This document shows positions 15,332 to 21,935 of a stretch of 21,977 bases of DNA, one piece after another; the stretch's first letter is position 1; each line of letters begins with the position of its first letter. The translations under genes were made by a program, and so were the position numbers. The DNA lies in assembly GCA_900545535.1 (NCBI GenBank), contig UQZN01000028.1, positions 1 through 21,977 on the forward strand. Reading direction: 5' to 3'. Below the pieces are notes generated by a model that was given only the letters and a program-made list of their open reading frames with translations, made no database searches and was not told where the DNA came from. Source of the DNA: an uncultured Phascolarctobacterium sp. GTDB taxonomy: Bacteria; Bacillota; Negativicutes; Acidaminococcales; Acidaminococcaceae.

Positions 15332-16471
15332 TCAGTACAGTATTTTATTAGCGATAACCAAACGTTGAATTTGATTGGTGCCTTCATAAATCTGCATGAT
15401 CTTAGCATCACGCATCATTTTTTCGACCGGATATTCACGGGAATAGCCATAACCGCCCATTACTTGAACGGCGTCAGTAGTGACCTGCATAGCTACATCA
15501 GCAGCATAACATTTAGCCATAGCGGCTTCTTTAGAAAACTCCAAGCCCTGATCGCGCATCCAGCATGCTTTATGCACCATCAGTCTGGCAGTTTCGACCT
15601 TCATCGCCATATCGGCGATCATTGACTGGATCATTTGGAAAGAAGCAATCGGCTGGCCGAATTGTTTTCTTTCTTTAGCATATTTTACAGCGCAGTCTAA
15701 AGCAGCCTGTGCCAGACCAACAGATACTGCACCGACAAAAGGACGCGCAGAATCCAGAGTATTCATGGCAATACGGAAACCCTCGCCTTCACGGCCAACA
15801 CGGTTAGCTTCAGGTATAACGACATCCTGTAAAATCAGCTCGCAGGTATTAGAAGGGCGAATACCCATTTTGTCCTCTTTTTTGCCAACCTTGAACCCGG
15901 GGGTTCCTTTCGGCACGATAAAAGCAGTCAAGCCACGGATACCGCCGGTTTTACGGGTATTGGCATATACCAGATAAGTATCGGCGATACCACCATTGGT
16001 GATAAAAGCTTTGGTGCCGTTAAGCGTGTAAGTTCCATCTTCTTTATTTTTTACCGCAGAAGTAGCGACACCGCCGGCATCAGAACCTGCACCAGGTTCA
16101 GTCAAAGCAAAGGCGGCCAGTTTGCCTTCATTCAGCAAATCACAATGTGCCTGCTTCTGTTCTTCAGTTCCTGCAATCAAAATAGGGTAAGACGCCAGGG
16201 AATTTGCAGCCATTGAGGTAGCAACGCCAGCACAGCCCTTGCCCAGTTCTTCATAAATAACGGCAACGGTAACGCTGTCCAGACCAGGTCCGCCATATTC
16301 TTCAGGAACGATAACATTCAAAAGTCCCATGTCTGCTGCTTTCTCCATCAGACCGGGCATTGCTTGATTGTTCTTGTCCATTTCGGCAGCGTAAGGGGTA
16401 ATTTCTTTTTCTACAAAATCCCTCACCATCTCCTGTAATTCAAGTTGTTCTTCATTAAGTGCAAAATCCAT
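15332..16471 (-). CDS. acyl-CoA dehydrogenase (butyryl-CoA/short-chain type)
   Basis: An FAD flavoprotein that interconverts acyl-CoA and 2-enoyl-CoA. It has 379 residues, the standard short-chain length. Family parts: helical N-terminus (MDFALNEEQ), FAD/substrate segment AFALTEPGAGSDAGG near 121-135, FITNGG near 157, the KEDKMGIRPS loop, the FGQPIASFQ motif near 270, and the catalytic base Glu363 in QIYEGTNQIQR. The last feature is that of short-chain acyl-CoA dehydrogenases such as Bcd. No etfA/etfB or crotonase genes are adjacent, so whether it works as an electron-bifurcating butyryl-CoA dehydrogenase or on another substrate (acryloyl-, branched- or aryl-acyl-CoA) cannot be decided. An AAGGAGG site lies 6 nt before the ATG. 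It is preceded by a hotdog-fold gene that is probably cotranscribed. Confidence 0.94.
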   Translation of the reverse strand: MDFALNEEQLELQEMVRDFVEKEITPYAAEMDKNNQAMPGLMEKAADMGLLNVIVPEEYGGPGLDSVTVAVIYEELGKGCAGVATSMAANSLASYPILIAGTEEQKQAHCDLLNEGKLAAFALTEPGAGSDAGGVATSAVKNKEDGTYTLNGTKAFITNGGIADTYLVYANTRKTGGIRGLTAFIVPKGTPGFKVGKKEDKMGIRPSNTCELILQDVVIPEANRVGREGEGFRIAMNTLDSARPFVGAVSVGLAQAALDCAVKYAKERKQFGQPIASFQMIQSMIADMAMKVETARLMVHKACWMRDQGLEFSKEAAMAKCYAADVAMQVTTDAVQVMGGYGYSREYPVEKMMRDAKIMQIYEGTNQIQRLVIANKILY

Positions 16472-16533
16472 TTTGTCCTCCTTGTGTTAAGGCTTGAGCC
16501 AAATTGCTTGTTAAGGCGACTTGACGTCAGCCT

Positions 16534-16974
16534 TTACCATTTACGGGGTATATCTTTAATTGTTTCCACAACAAACAAAGTCGTCAAAGCAGTTGCCAGC
16601 AGGGTATTCTTTTCATCATATACCTCAGCTTCGGCTACAAGAGTCATTCGTCCGTTATGGCAAAGCTTACAGACAGCATAAAGCTTTTGCGCCGCTGTGT
16701 ATTTTACAATGTTACAACAAAAATTTAATGTTTCAGCTTCAACCCCAACGCTGACCGCACTGATCTGCAATGCGGCTTCAATAAGCCGGTAGACGACACT
16801 GCTGCAAACAAAGCCACGATGATCAAAGTCAGATGCATCCTTCAAAGAAAGATTTATCCGCACCCTGCCGCAGTTTACCTGTTCTATACTCAGCGCCGCA
16901 TCATCTAAAAGACGCCTTTCCAGACAAGCCGAATGCACTAAAAAAGGTATTCCCTCTGCATTTTCTGCACTCAT
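16534..16974 (-). CDS. probable hotdog-fold (PaaI-like) thioesterase-type protein
   Basis: A 146-residue protein. The middle and end show the pattern of a hotdog fold: a loop (DASDFDHRGFVCSS, about residues 46-59), a long central helix (VVYRLIEAALQISAVS, 60-75), then alternating strands (CNIVKYTAAQKLYAVCKLCHNGRMTLVAEAEVYD and LLATALTTLFVV). This resembles PaaI/YbgC-like acyl-CoA thioesterases, but the usual HGG or catalytic Asp motif is not obvious. The gene lies 62 nt upstream of the acyl-CoA dehydrogenase on the same strand and has a TATAAT box at 17031-17036, which suggests a shared acyl-CoA role. A binding rather than catalytic function is possible. Confidence 0.55.
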   Translation of the reverse strand: MSAENAEGIPFLVHSACLERRLLDDAALSIEQVNCGRVRINLSLKDASDFDHRGFVCSSVVYRLIEAALQISAVSVGVEAETLNFCCNIVKYTAAQKLYAVCKLCHNGRMTLVAEAEVYDEKNTLLATALTTLFVVETIKDIPRKW

Positions 16975-17030
16975 GAACCGCTCATCTCCTACTTACTGCA
17001 ATGTTGCTAAAACAAAAACATATTTTGGAC

Positions 17031-17036
17031 ATTATA
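17031..17036 (-). promoter_or_regulatory. -10 box before the hotdog protein gene
   Basis: A perfect TATAAT on the minus strand lies 57 nt before the ATG at 16974. The upstream -35 region is only a T-rich run (TTTTTG at 17 nt), so the promoter strength is uncertain. Confidence 0.45.
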
Positions 17037-17163
17037 CCTTGAGTATTTTACCACAAAAAATTTACTAACTCAAGAGTTTTCAGTCAATTTTATGCAATTT
17101 ATGTAAAAAAATGCCCCGATAAGCTTAAACAACCGTAAAATGACTTGTCAGTCATTCCCAATC

Positions 17164-17194
17164 AAAAAAATCCGCCAAAGAAAACTTTGGCGGA
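17164..17194 (-). terminator. Rho-independent terminator after AICAR transformylase
   Basis: Bases 17171-17194 form a perfect 10-pair stem (TCCGCCAAAG with CTTTGGCGGA, TTTT loop on the minus strand), followed by seven T. It starts 7 nt beyond the stop codon. Confidence 0.95.
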
Positions 17195-17200
17195 AAACTT

Positions 17201-18373
17201 TTAATGATGAAACAGCCGCAATCCGGTAAAGGCCATAGCGATATTATATTTATCACAGGTTTCGATAACGTTATCATCGCGGATACTGCCGCCGGCCTGG
17301 GCAATATAATCAACGCCGCTGCGGTGCGCGCGTTCAATATTATCACCAAACGGGAAAAATGCATCACTGCCAAGCGCAACTCCGTGCAATTCCTGCAGCC
17401 ACGCTTTTTTCTCTGCGCGTGTCAGCGGAGCCGGTTTTTCGGTAAAGAACTGCTGCCAAACCCCGTCTGCCAACACATCTTCATAGTCATCTGAAATATA
17501 AACATCAATGGTATTATCACGATCCGGGCGACGGATACTATCTTTGAACGGCAGCGCTAAAACCCTGGGATTCTGACGCAGCCACCAGTTATCGGCTTTA
17601 TTCCCAGCCAGCCTGGTACAATGTACACGTGACTGTTGGCCGGCACCAATACCAATGGCCTGGCCATCTTTAACGTAACAGACTGAATTAGATTGCGTAT
17701 ATTTTAAAGTGATCAGGGCAATCAGTAGATCACGCGCTGCGTTTTCGGGGATTTCTTTATTAACAGTAGGACGGTTTACCAAAAGCTCTGCTGAAATTTT
17801 GGCTTCATTACGGTCCTGTTCAAAAGTTATGCCAAACACATCTTTTGTTTCCTGTACTTCTGGAATATACGACGGATCGATCTTGATCACGTTATAGGTT
17901 CCTTTACGTTTGGTTTTTAAGATAGCCAAAGCCTCGTCAGTATAGCCGGGAGCAATGACACCATCTGAAACTTCACGTGCCAGCATCGCTGCAGTTTCTT
18001 TATCACAGATATCGGACAAAGCCACAAAGTCGCCATAAGACGACATACGGTCAGCGCCGCGGGCTCTGGCATAAGCCGTCGCCAAAGGCGTCAGCTCCAG
18101 ATCGTCAACATAATATATTTTTTTCAGTACATCACTCATCGGCAGGCCGACAGCGGCTCCGGCCGGACTTACATGTTTAAAAGATGCTGCCGCAGGCAGA
18201 CCTGTAGCTTCTTTCAATTCTTTTACCAGCTGCCAGCTGTTAAATGCGTCCAGAAAATTAATATAGCCGGGACGTCCATTCAAAACCTCGATCGGCAGCT
18301 CACCTTTTTTACTATAAATACGCGCCTTACTTTGATTGGGATTACAGCCATACTTCAATTGCAGCTCTTTCAC
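17201..18373 (-). CDS. stand-alone AICAR transformylase (PurH formyltransferase domain)
   Basis: Catalyses the penultimate step of purine synthesis, transferring a formyl group from 10-formyl-tetrahydrofolate to AICAR (ZMP). It has 390 residues. Only the AICAR transformylase part of PurH is present; the N-terminal MGS-like IMP cyclohydrolase domain (about 200 residues) of the usual 510-530-residue bifunctional enzyme is missing. Key segments: SFKHVSPAGAAVG near 64-76 with the catalytic Lys-His, YTQSNSVCYVKDGQAIGIGAGQQSRVH near 230-255, DAFFPFGDNIERA, QAGGSIRD and the terminal RLFHH. The start is GTG at 18373, with AGGAGG 7 nt upstream. The gene sits directly behind a ZTP riboswitch and is monocistronic. 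Free-standing versions are known in some Clostridia and Negativicutes. No IMP cyclohydrolase is in the window. Confidence 0.94.
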   Translation of the reverse strand: MKELQLKYGCNPNQSKARIYSKKGELPIEVLNGRPGYINFLDAFNSWQLVKELKEATGLPAAASFKHVSPAGAAVGLPMSDVLKKIYYVDDLELTPLATAYARARGADRMSSYGDFVALSDICDKETAAMLAREVSDGVIAPGYTDEALAILKTKRKGTYNVIKIDPSYIPEVQETKDVFGITFEQDRNEAKISAELLVNRPTVNKEIPENAARDLLIALITLKYTQSNSVCYVKDGQAIGIGAGQQSRVHCTRLAGNKADNWWLRQNPRVLALPFKDSIRRPDRDNTIDVYISDDYEDVLADGVWQQFFTEKPAPLTRAEKKAWLQELHGVALGSDAFFPFGDNIERAHRSGVDYIAQAGGSIRDDNVIETCDKYNIAMAFTGLRLFHH

Positions 18374-18396
18374 AATTATTCCTCCTTAAAAATAAT

Positions 18397-18438
18397 AAAA
18401 AAACCGACACTTCTGGAGCTCAGCGCCCAGACGGTCGG
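18397..18438 (-). terminator. riboswitch-controlled terminator
   Basis: CCGAC (18438-18434) pairs with GTCGG (18408-18404), with an inner CTGG/CCAG extension, and is followed by TTTTTTT. The 5' arm is the conserved ZTP aptamer element, so ligand binding and termination compete for the same bases: ligand should allow read-through. Confidence 0.88.
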
Positions 18439-18492
18439 CAATACCGGTCATACTCCCTGTGGTTAATCCACTTCCGTCAGTTATATGACCTA
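18397..18492 (-). promoter_or_regulatory. ZTP (ZMP) riboswitch, pfl motif
   Basis: On the minus strand the aptamer runs from GGTCATA (18490-18484), which pairs with TATGACC (18452-18446). Between them are the conserved purine-rich CTGACGGAAG and a GTGG-ATTAA-CCAC hairpin followed by AGGGAG. After a short linker comes the hallmark 3' element CCGACCGTCTGGGC (18438-18425), the CCGCCUGGGC-type loop of the pfl RNA. The 3' strand is part of the terminator ending in T7 (18403-18397). ZTP riboswitches sense 5-aminoimidazole-4-carboxamide riboside 5'-mono/triphosphate, which accumulates when 10-formyl-THF is short, and switch on formyl-transfer genes. That agrees exactly with the AICAR transformylase downstream. 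Confidence 0.93.
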
Positions 18493-18504
18493 CTTCTGTT
18501 TTAG

Positions 18505-18533
18505 ATTATACTTTTTGCCCGTCTTTTTGTCAA
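18505..18533 (-). promoter_or_regulatory. consensus promoter of the riboswitch-AICAR transformylase transcript
   Basis: TTGACA (18528-18533) and TATAAT (18505-18510) on the minus strand are both perfect hexamers with a 17-nt spacer. Transcription would start about 8 nt before the riboswitch P1 stem. Confidence 0.93.
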
Positions 18534-18597
18534 TTATCCTTTTATCTCTTAGTCAACTATGCTACAATTTAGAAAATACTCCAAGGGAGATGTTGTA

Positions 18598-19494
18598 ATG
18601 ACTTATTGCTATGTTTGCCCGCATCGCTGCGGAGTTGACAGACCTGAAACATTAAATAGTCAGGAAGGTGTCTTTGGTTCCTGCGGCTGTGGCATGCAGC
18701 CGATAGTTGCCCGTGCGGCGCTGCACATGTGGGAAGAACCATGTATCAGCGGCACTAATGGTTCCGGTACTGTTTTTTTCAGTGGCTGCAATTTACATTG
18801 CGCCTTTTGCCAAAACTATGAAATCAGCTGTTTAAACAAAGGTAAAGAAATATCGGTCGAACGCTTAAAAAAAATTTATTCAGAATTAATTGAACAGGGA
18901 GCTCATAATATCAATCTGGTCACGGCAACTCATTTTACCGAGGCTGTTATCGCAAGCCTGCCGGAACCGCTGCCGGTTCCTGTAGTTTATAATACCAGCG
19001 GCTTTGAAACCGTAGATACAGTGCGCAGATTAAAAAACAAGGTGCAAATATGGCTGCCGGACTTAAAATACAGTGACGACTTAGCGGCAATCAAATACAG
19101 CAATGCCCCTAATTATTTTAATATAGCTACAACCGCCATAAAAACCATGTATAAACAAATCGGCCCCTATCAAATGGATGAACAGGGGCTGTTAAAAAGC
19201 GGTGTCATGATCAGGCATCTGCTTTTACCTAACATGATAGAAAATACCCTGAAAATCATCGACTGGGTCGCTGATAATTTTGAACCGGACCAGGTTCTGT
19301 TCAGCCTGATGCATCAATATATCCCCTGCGGACGGGCCGCAGAATACCCTGAGCTCAACCGTACCGTTACCCAGGAAGAATACCGGCAAGTCGAACAATA
19401 TCTTTTTACTTCAGGCATCGAAGACGGTTTCGTCCAAGAAGATTCAGCCGCCAGTACTGACTTTATCCCCTGCTTTGATGAAACAGGAGTTTAG
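18598..19494 (+). CDS. PflX-like radical SAM protein (COG1313)
   Basis: A radical S-adenosylmethionine Fe-S protein of the uncharacterised PflX group, related to pyruvate formate-lyase activases. It has 298 residues from the chosen start. The N-terminus carries extra cysteines (CYVCPHRCGVDR, then CGCG) that could hold an accessory cluster. The SAM-cluster motif CNLHCAFCQNYEIS lies near residues 64-77 and has the C-x3-C-x2-C spacing. Other family segments are ARAALHMWEEPCISGTNGSGTVFFSG, GAHNINLVTATHF, VVYNTSGFE and LPDLKYSDD. The ATG at 18598 has AGGGAG 8 nt upstream; 13 extra residues from an earlier ATG are unlikely. It is divergent from the AICAR transformylase gene. The substrate is unknown; it may be a protein-glycine activase or modify another target. 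Confidence 0.88.
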   Translation: MTYCYVCPHRCGVDRPETLNSQEGVFGSCGCGMQPIVARAALHMWEEPCISGTNGSGTVFFSGCNLHCAFCQNYEISCLNKGKEISVERLKKIYSELIEQGAHNINLVTATHFTEAVIASLPEPLPVPVVYNTSGFETVDTVRRLKNKVQIWLPDLKYSDDLAAIKYSNAPNYFNIATTAIKTMYKQIGPYQMDEQGLLKSGVMIRHLLLPNMIENTLKIIDWVADNFEPDQVLFSLMHQYIPCGRAAEYPELNRTVTQEEYRQVEQYLFTSGIEDGFVQEDSAASTDFIPCFDETGV

Positions 19495-19523
19495 TTGACA
19501 ACAGGACAGCAATCATCTATTAT
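19495..19523 (+). promoter_or_regulatory. promoter of the ABC-F leader transcript
   Basis: TTGACA (19495-19500, directly abutting the TAG of the radical SAM gene) and TATTAT (19518-19523) are 17 nt apart. Transcription should begin near 19530, giving a leader of about 235 nt before the ABC-F start. Confidence 0.8.
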
Positions 19524-19562
19524 AAAAACATAAACTTGAATAGTGAAAGGAGACTTGAACGA

Positions 19563-19574
19563 ATGAAGAACTGA
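19563..19574 (+). CDS. three-codon leader ORF (Met-Lys-Asn-stop)
   Basis: ATG AAG AAC TGA, preceded by AAAGGAG (19546-19552) with a 10-nt gap. A Shine-Dalgarno this good before such a short frame argues that it is translated. Its stop codon overlaps the first strand of the leader secondary structure, so a ribosome held at the start or stop would cover that strand. This is the sensor position expected for ribosome-mediated attenuation of an antibiotic-resistance ATPase. Confidence 0.65.
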   Translation: MKN

Positions 19575-19671
19575 TCCAATTTTGTATCTTATTTGAAAAA
19601 AGACAACGCACAGCTTACAAAGCTTTATTTAGTATTGTCTTTTATCAGTAAGGCAGAATGGATCGTTTTTT
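19573..19671 (+). terminator. possible first terminator formed by leader strands 1 and 2
   Basis: The 3' side of the strand 1-2 stem ends at GGATC (19664) and is followed after one base by TTTTTT (19666-19671). The stem could therefore itself terminate transcription, although its enclosed loop (about 69 nt, with an internal hairpin) is large for an intrinsic terminator. Confidence 0.4.
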
Positions 19672-19700
19672 ACGGTTTGAGGACAAGTCTATCTTTATGC

Positions 19701-19733
19701 CTCCCATTCTGTCTGGAATCGGGAGTTTTTTAT
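19701..19733 (+). terminator. leader terminator before the ABC-F gene
   Basis: CTCCC-ATTC (19701-19709) pairs with GAAT-C-GGGAG (19716-19725) around a TGTCTG loop, with one bulged C, followed by TTTTTTATT. It lies 31 nt before the ABC-F ATG, which marks it as an attenuator rather than the end of the radical SAM transcript. Confidence 0.85.
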
Positions 19734-19763
19734 TGCTCTCTTAAAGATAGGAGTTGAAATTAT

Positions 19764-21353
19764 ATGTACATCCTCGAAACTGATTCATTTAAGTATTATT
19801 TGGGCGAAAGGCTGTTATTGGAAGTGCCTGCTTTAAAGCTTATCTCCAAAAGCCGTATTGGCCTGATCGGCCCAAATGGCAGCGGCAAAACAACTTTACT
19901 GGAATTATTGGCCGGTTTCAGACCCATTCCCGTAGCGGCAAAGCTCATTTGCCGGTCGAAGGTGACCCTGCTGCCGCAATTTAAATCCCAATCATCAAAA
20001 AGCGGCGGCGAAGCAACACAAACCCATATTTCAAAGGCGCTTCAGCAACACTCTGGTTTGCTGCTGGCCGACGAACCAACTAATAATCTTGATTTGGAGC
20101 ATTTAGCATGGCTCGAAAAGGAACTGCGCCATTATTCCGGGGCTTTAGTATTAGTCTCGCATGATCGTGATTTTTTAGATACATTATGCACTGAAATCTG
20201 GTCCCTTGAAGATGGTAAACTAAAAATCTATCCGGGCAATTACAGTAATTATCAACAGCAAAAAATTATCACTGAAAAAACTCATGACCAGGCCTATCAT
20301 AAATATATGACGCAGAAAACACATCTGGAAAAAGCCTTTGCAGCTAAACAACAGCAGGCACGGAAAGCTACTAAAATGCCAAAAATATCACCATCAGAAG
20401 CCAAAATTACCGGTGCCAAGCCTTACTTTGCCAAAAAACAAAAAAAACTTCAGCAAACAGGACAGGCATTATTGACACGACTGGAAAAACTTGAACAAAT
20501 AGAAAAAAGAAAAACCCTGCCGGCCATAAAAATGGATTTACTGTCCTCTAAATTGTGGCAAGGGCAAATTTTAATAAGAGTACAAGACTATTCTTACAGT
20601 ATTGCCAAAAAAACGCTCTGGCAAGCAGCCAGTTTTTCAATAAAATGCGGCATGAAACTCGCGATCATCGGACCTAATGGCTGCGGCAAAACTACGCTGT
20701 TGAAAGAATTTCTCAAAGCTCATAGCAACCCATCAGCCAATATACAGATTGCTGGCGGTGCGAAAATAGGTTATTACAGTCAGAATATCGATATTCTTGA
20801 TCCAGCTAAAAATCTGCTTGGCAATCTGCAGGAGACTTCATCACAAAGTGAAACTCTGCTGCGAAGTATTTTGATCCGACTGCGTTTCCAACGTGAAGAT
20901 TTTTTCAAGCCAATACATATTTTGAGCGGTGGCGAAAAGGCGAAAGCTGCTTTAGCCAAAATATTCGTCAGCGACTGCAATGTGCTTATGCTCGATGAAC
21001 CTACAAATCATCTTGATCTTGATGCTGTAACTGCCCTGGAAGAATTATTATGCAGTTATACCGGTACGCTGATTTTCGTAACGCATGATCGCCGCCTGCT
21101 TAAAACAACTGCCACAAATTTATTAGTGTTCGAAAAGAACAGGCTAAACTTTTTCACTGGTACGTACACAGATTATTTAAAGACCCAGATAATTCCCGCT
21201 CATACTGAAACAGCAGCAGATATTTTAGTCATAGAAAATAAATTGGCTGAAGTCATCAGCCGTTTGAGTATTAACCCTACCAAAGAATTAGAAGCAGAAT
21301 TTGAAACATTATTAACACAAAAACGGCTTATCTTATCAAAGCAGCAGCTTTAG
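19764..21353 (+). CDS. ABC-F family ribosomal protection ATPase (Vga/VmlR/Lsa-like)
   Basis: A soluble tandem-ATPase protein with no membrane segments, 529 residues. ABC-F proteins of this class bind the ribosomal E site and dislodge antibiotics acting at the peptidyl-transferase centre. NBD1: Walker A GPNGSGKTT at 36-44, a very short helical domain, signature SGGEATQTHIS at 80-90, Walker B LLADEPTNNLD at 100-110, VSHDRDF. NBD2: Walker A GPNGCGKTT at 303-311, signature LSGGEKAKA at 388-396, Walker B LMLDEPTNHLD. Both catalytic Glu residues are present. Between them is a long, Lys/Gln-rich inter-domain linker (about 165-260), the part that reaches toward the antibiotic site. There is no Arm insertion as in EttA. 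The short NBD1 and attenuated leader point to a lincosamide/streptogramin A/pleuromutilin-type member, but the drug spectrum cannot be predicted from sequence. Confidence 0.88.
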   Translation: MYILETDSFKYYLGERLLLEVPALKLISKSRIGLIGPNGSGKTTLLELLAGFRPIPVAAKLICRSKVTLLPQFKSQSSKSGGEATQTHISKALQQHSGLLLADEPTNNLDLEHLAWLEKELRHYSGALVLVSHDRDFLDTLCTEIWSLEDGKLKIYPGNYSNYQQQKIITEKTHDQAYHKYMTQKTHLEKAFAAKQQQARKATKMPKISPSEAKITGAKPYFAKKQKKLQQTGQALLTRLEKLEQIEKRKTLPAIKMDLLSSKLWQGQILIRVQDYSYSIAKKTLWQAASFSIKCGMKLAIIGPNGCGKTTLLKEFLKAHSNPSANIQIAGGAKIGYYSQNIDILDPAKNLLGNLQETSSQSETLLRSILIRLRFQREDFFKPIHILSGGEKAKAALAKIFVSDCNVLMLDEPTNHLDLDAVTALEELLCSYTGTLIFVTHDRRLLKTTATNLLVFEKNRLNFFTGTYTDYLKTQIIPAHTETAADILVIENKLAEVISRLSINPTKELEAEFETLLTQKRLILSKQQL

Positions 21354-21394
21354 TTTACAAAATAGTTTGCAATCATCCATTTTCGCTGTTAAAC

Positions 21395-21400
21395 TATAAT
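21395..21400 (+). promoter_or_regulatory. -10 box before the EamA gene
   Basis: A perfect TATAAT lies 42 nt before the ATG at 21442. The only upstream -35-like hexamer (TTGCAA, 21367-21372) is too far away at 22 nt, so this promoter is tentative. No terminator was recognised after the ABC-F gene. Confidence 0.4.
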
Positions 21401-21441
21401 CTACAATATATTTTATTTTGCAGATTGTATGCGAGGGTAAA

Positions 21442-21930
21442 ATGAAAACTGATTCGCGCAACAAATATATTATTTTTATATTGCTGCAAAGCCTGCTTTA
21501 CGGCTTAGGTAATCCCCTGACTAAAATTGCTTTTACCAGTATTACACCTTTATGGTGCCTGGCATTTCGTTTCAGTCTGGCTTTTATTATCTTTGCCATA
21601 TTTTTTGGAACGCGCCTGAAAGATCAGCTGCAGACACTTTCTGCCGGTCAATACCTGCCGGCAGGTCTCTGTATGGCAGCCGCCTATATCTCATGTAATC
21701 TGGCATTAGAAGGAACTACAGCGACAAACGTCGGTTTTATCATGTCGTTATCAGTCATTTTCGCACCGCTTTTATCAATAGTAATTTTACAGCGTCCTTA
21801 CAGGCTTACACATCTTCCTATCCAGCTCTGCGTCATCCTCGGCATGTATCTGCTGTGCAGCAATGGCGGCGCCTTTGAGTTCAATAAAGGCGATCTCTGG
21901 GCTTTGCTGACAGCCGTAAGTGTTTGCTGA
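21442..21930 (+). pseudogene. EamA/DMT-family transporter, truncated at its 3' half
   Basis: A drug/metabolite-transporter-type inner-membrane protein. Only 162 residues precede the stop, against about 280-300 in intact ten-helix EamA proteins. The first EamA repeat is complete (YIIFILLQSLLYGLGNPLTKIAF, the helix pair around residues 39-80, then EGTTATNVGFIMSLSVIFAPLLSIVILQRP), and the second repeat breaks off right after its opening GDLWALLTAVSVC. The following bases do not continue the family in any frame and look like a mobile-element end, so the gene is probably interrupted. An assembly or window-edge artefact is the alternative. The ATG at 21442 has GAGGG just upstream; a longer TTG-started frame is not favoured. 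Confidence 0.75.
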
Positions 21931-21935
21931 TGTGT

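Larger units (their letters stand above)
19573..19733 (+). promoter_or_regulatory. ribosome-mediated attenuator of the ABC-F gene
   Basis: Four pairing strands can be read. Strand 1 (19573-19584, GATCCAATTTTG) pairs with strand 2 (19654-19664, CAGAATGGATC), 11 pairs with one bulged A and one G-T. Within that loop, 19598-19606 pairs with 19635-19643 (AAAAGACAA/TTGTCTTTT). Strand 2 extended (19651-19661, AGGCAGAATGG) also pairs with strand 3 (19704-19714, CCATTCTGTCT), 11 pairs with one G-T. Strand 3 is the 5' arm of the terminator at 19701-19731. A ribosome stalled on the leader ORF masks strand 1, freeing strand 2 to take strand 3 and break the terminator. Without stalling, strands 1-2 pair and the terminator forms. 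Confidence 0.78.

Noticed and set aside
15178..15411. A 77-codon minus-strand frame between lspA and the acyl-CoA dehydrogenase
   Set aside because: It runs through the dehydrogenase terminator and the end of that gene in another frame, with no Shine-Dalgarno and no recognisable protein.
19697..19744. A 15-codon ORF (starting MPPILSGIGS) across the ABC-F leader terminator
   Set aside because: The GAGG upstream is 14 nt from the ATG, too far for a good ribosome-binding site, and the sequence is constrained by the terminator hairpin. Probably chance.
19764..21353. Calling the ABC-F protein a membrane transporter ATPase
   Set aside because: It has two fused ATPase domains joined by a long charged linker, no membrane segments and no permease partner, as in the ABC-F class.
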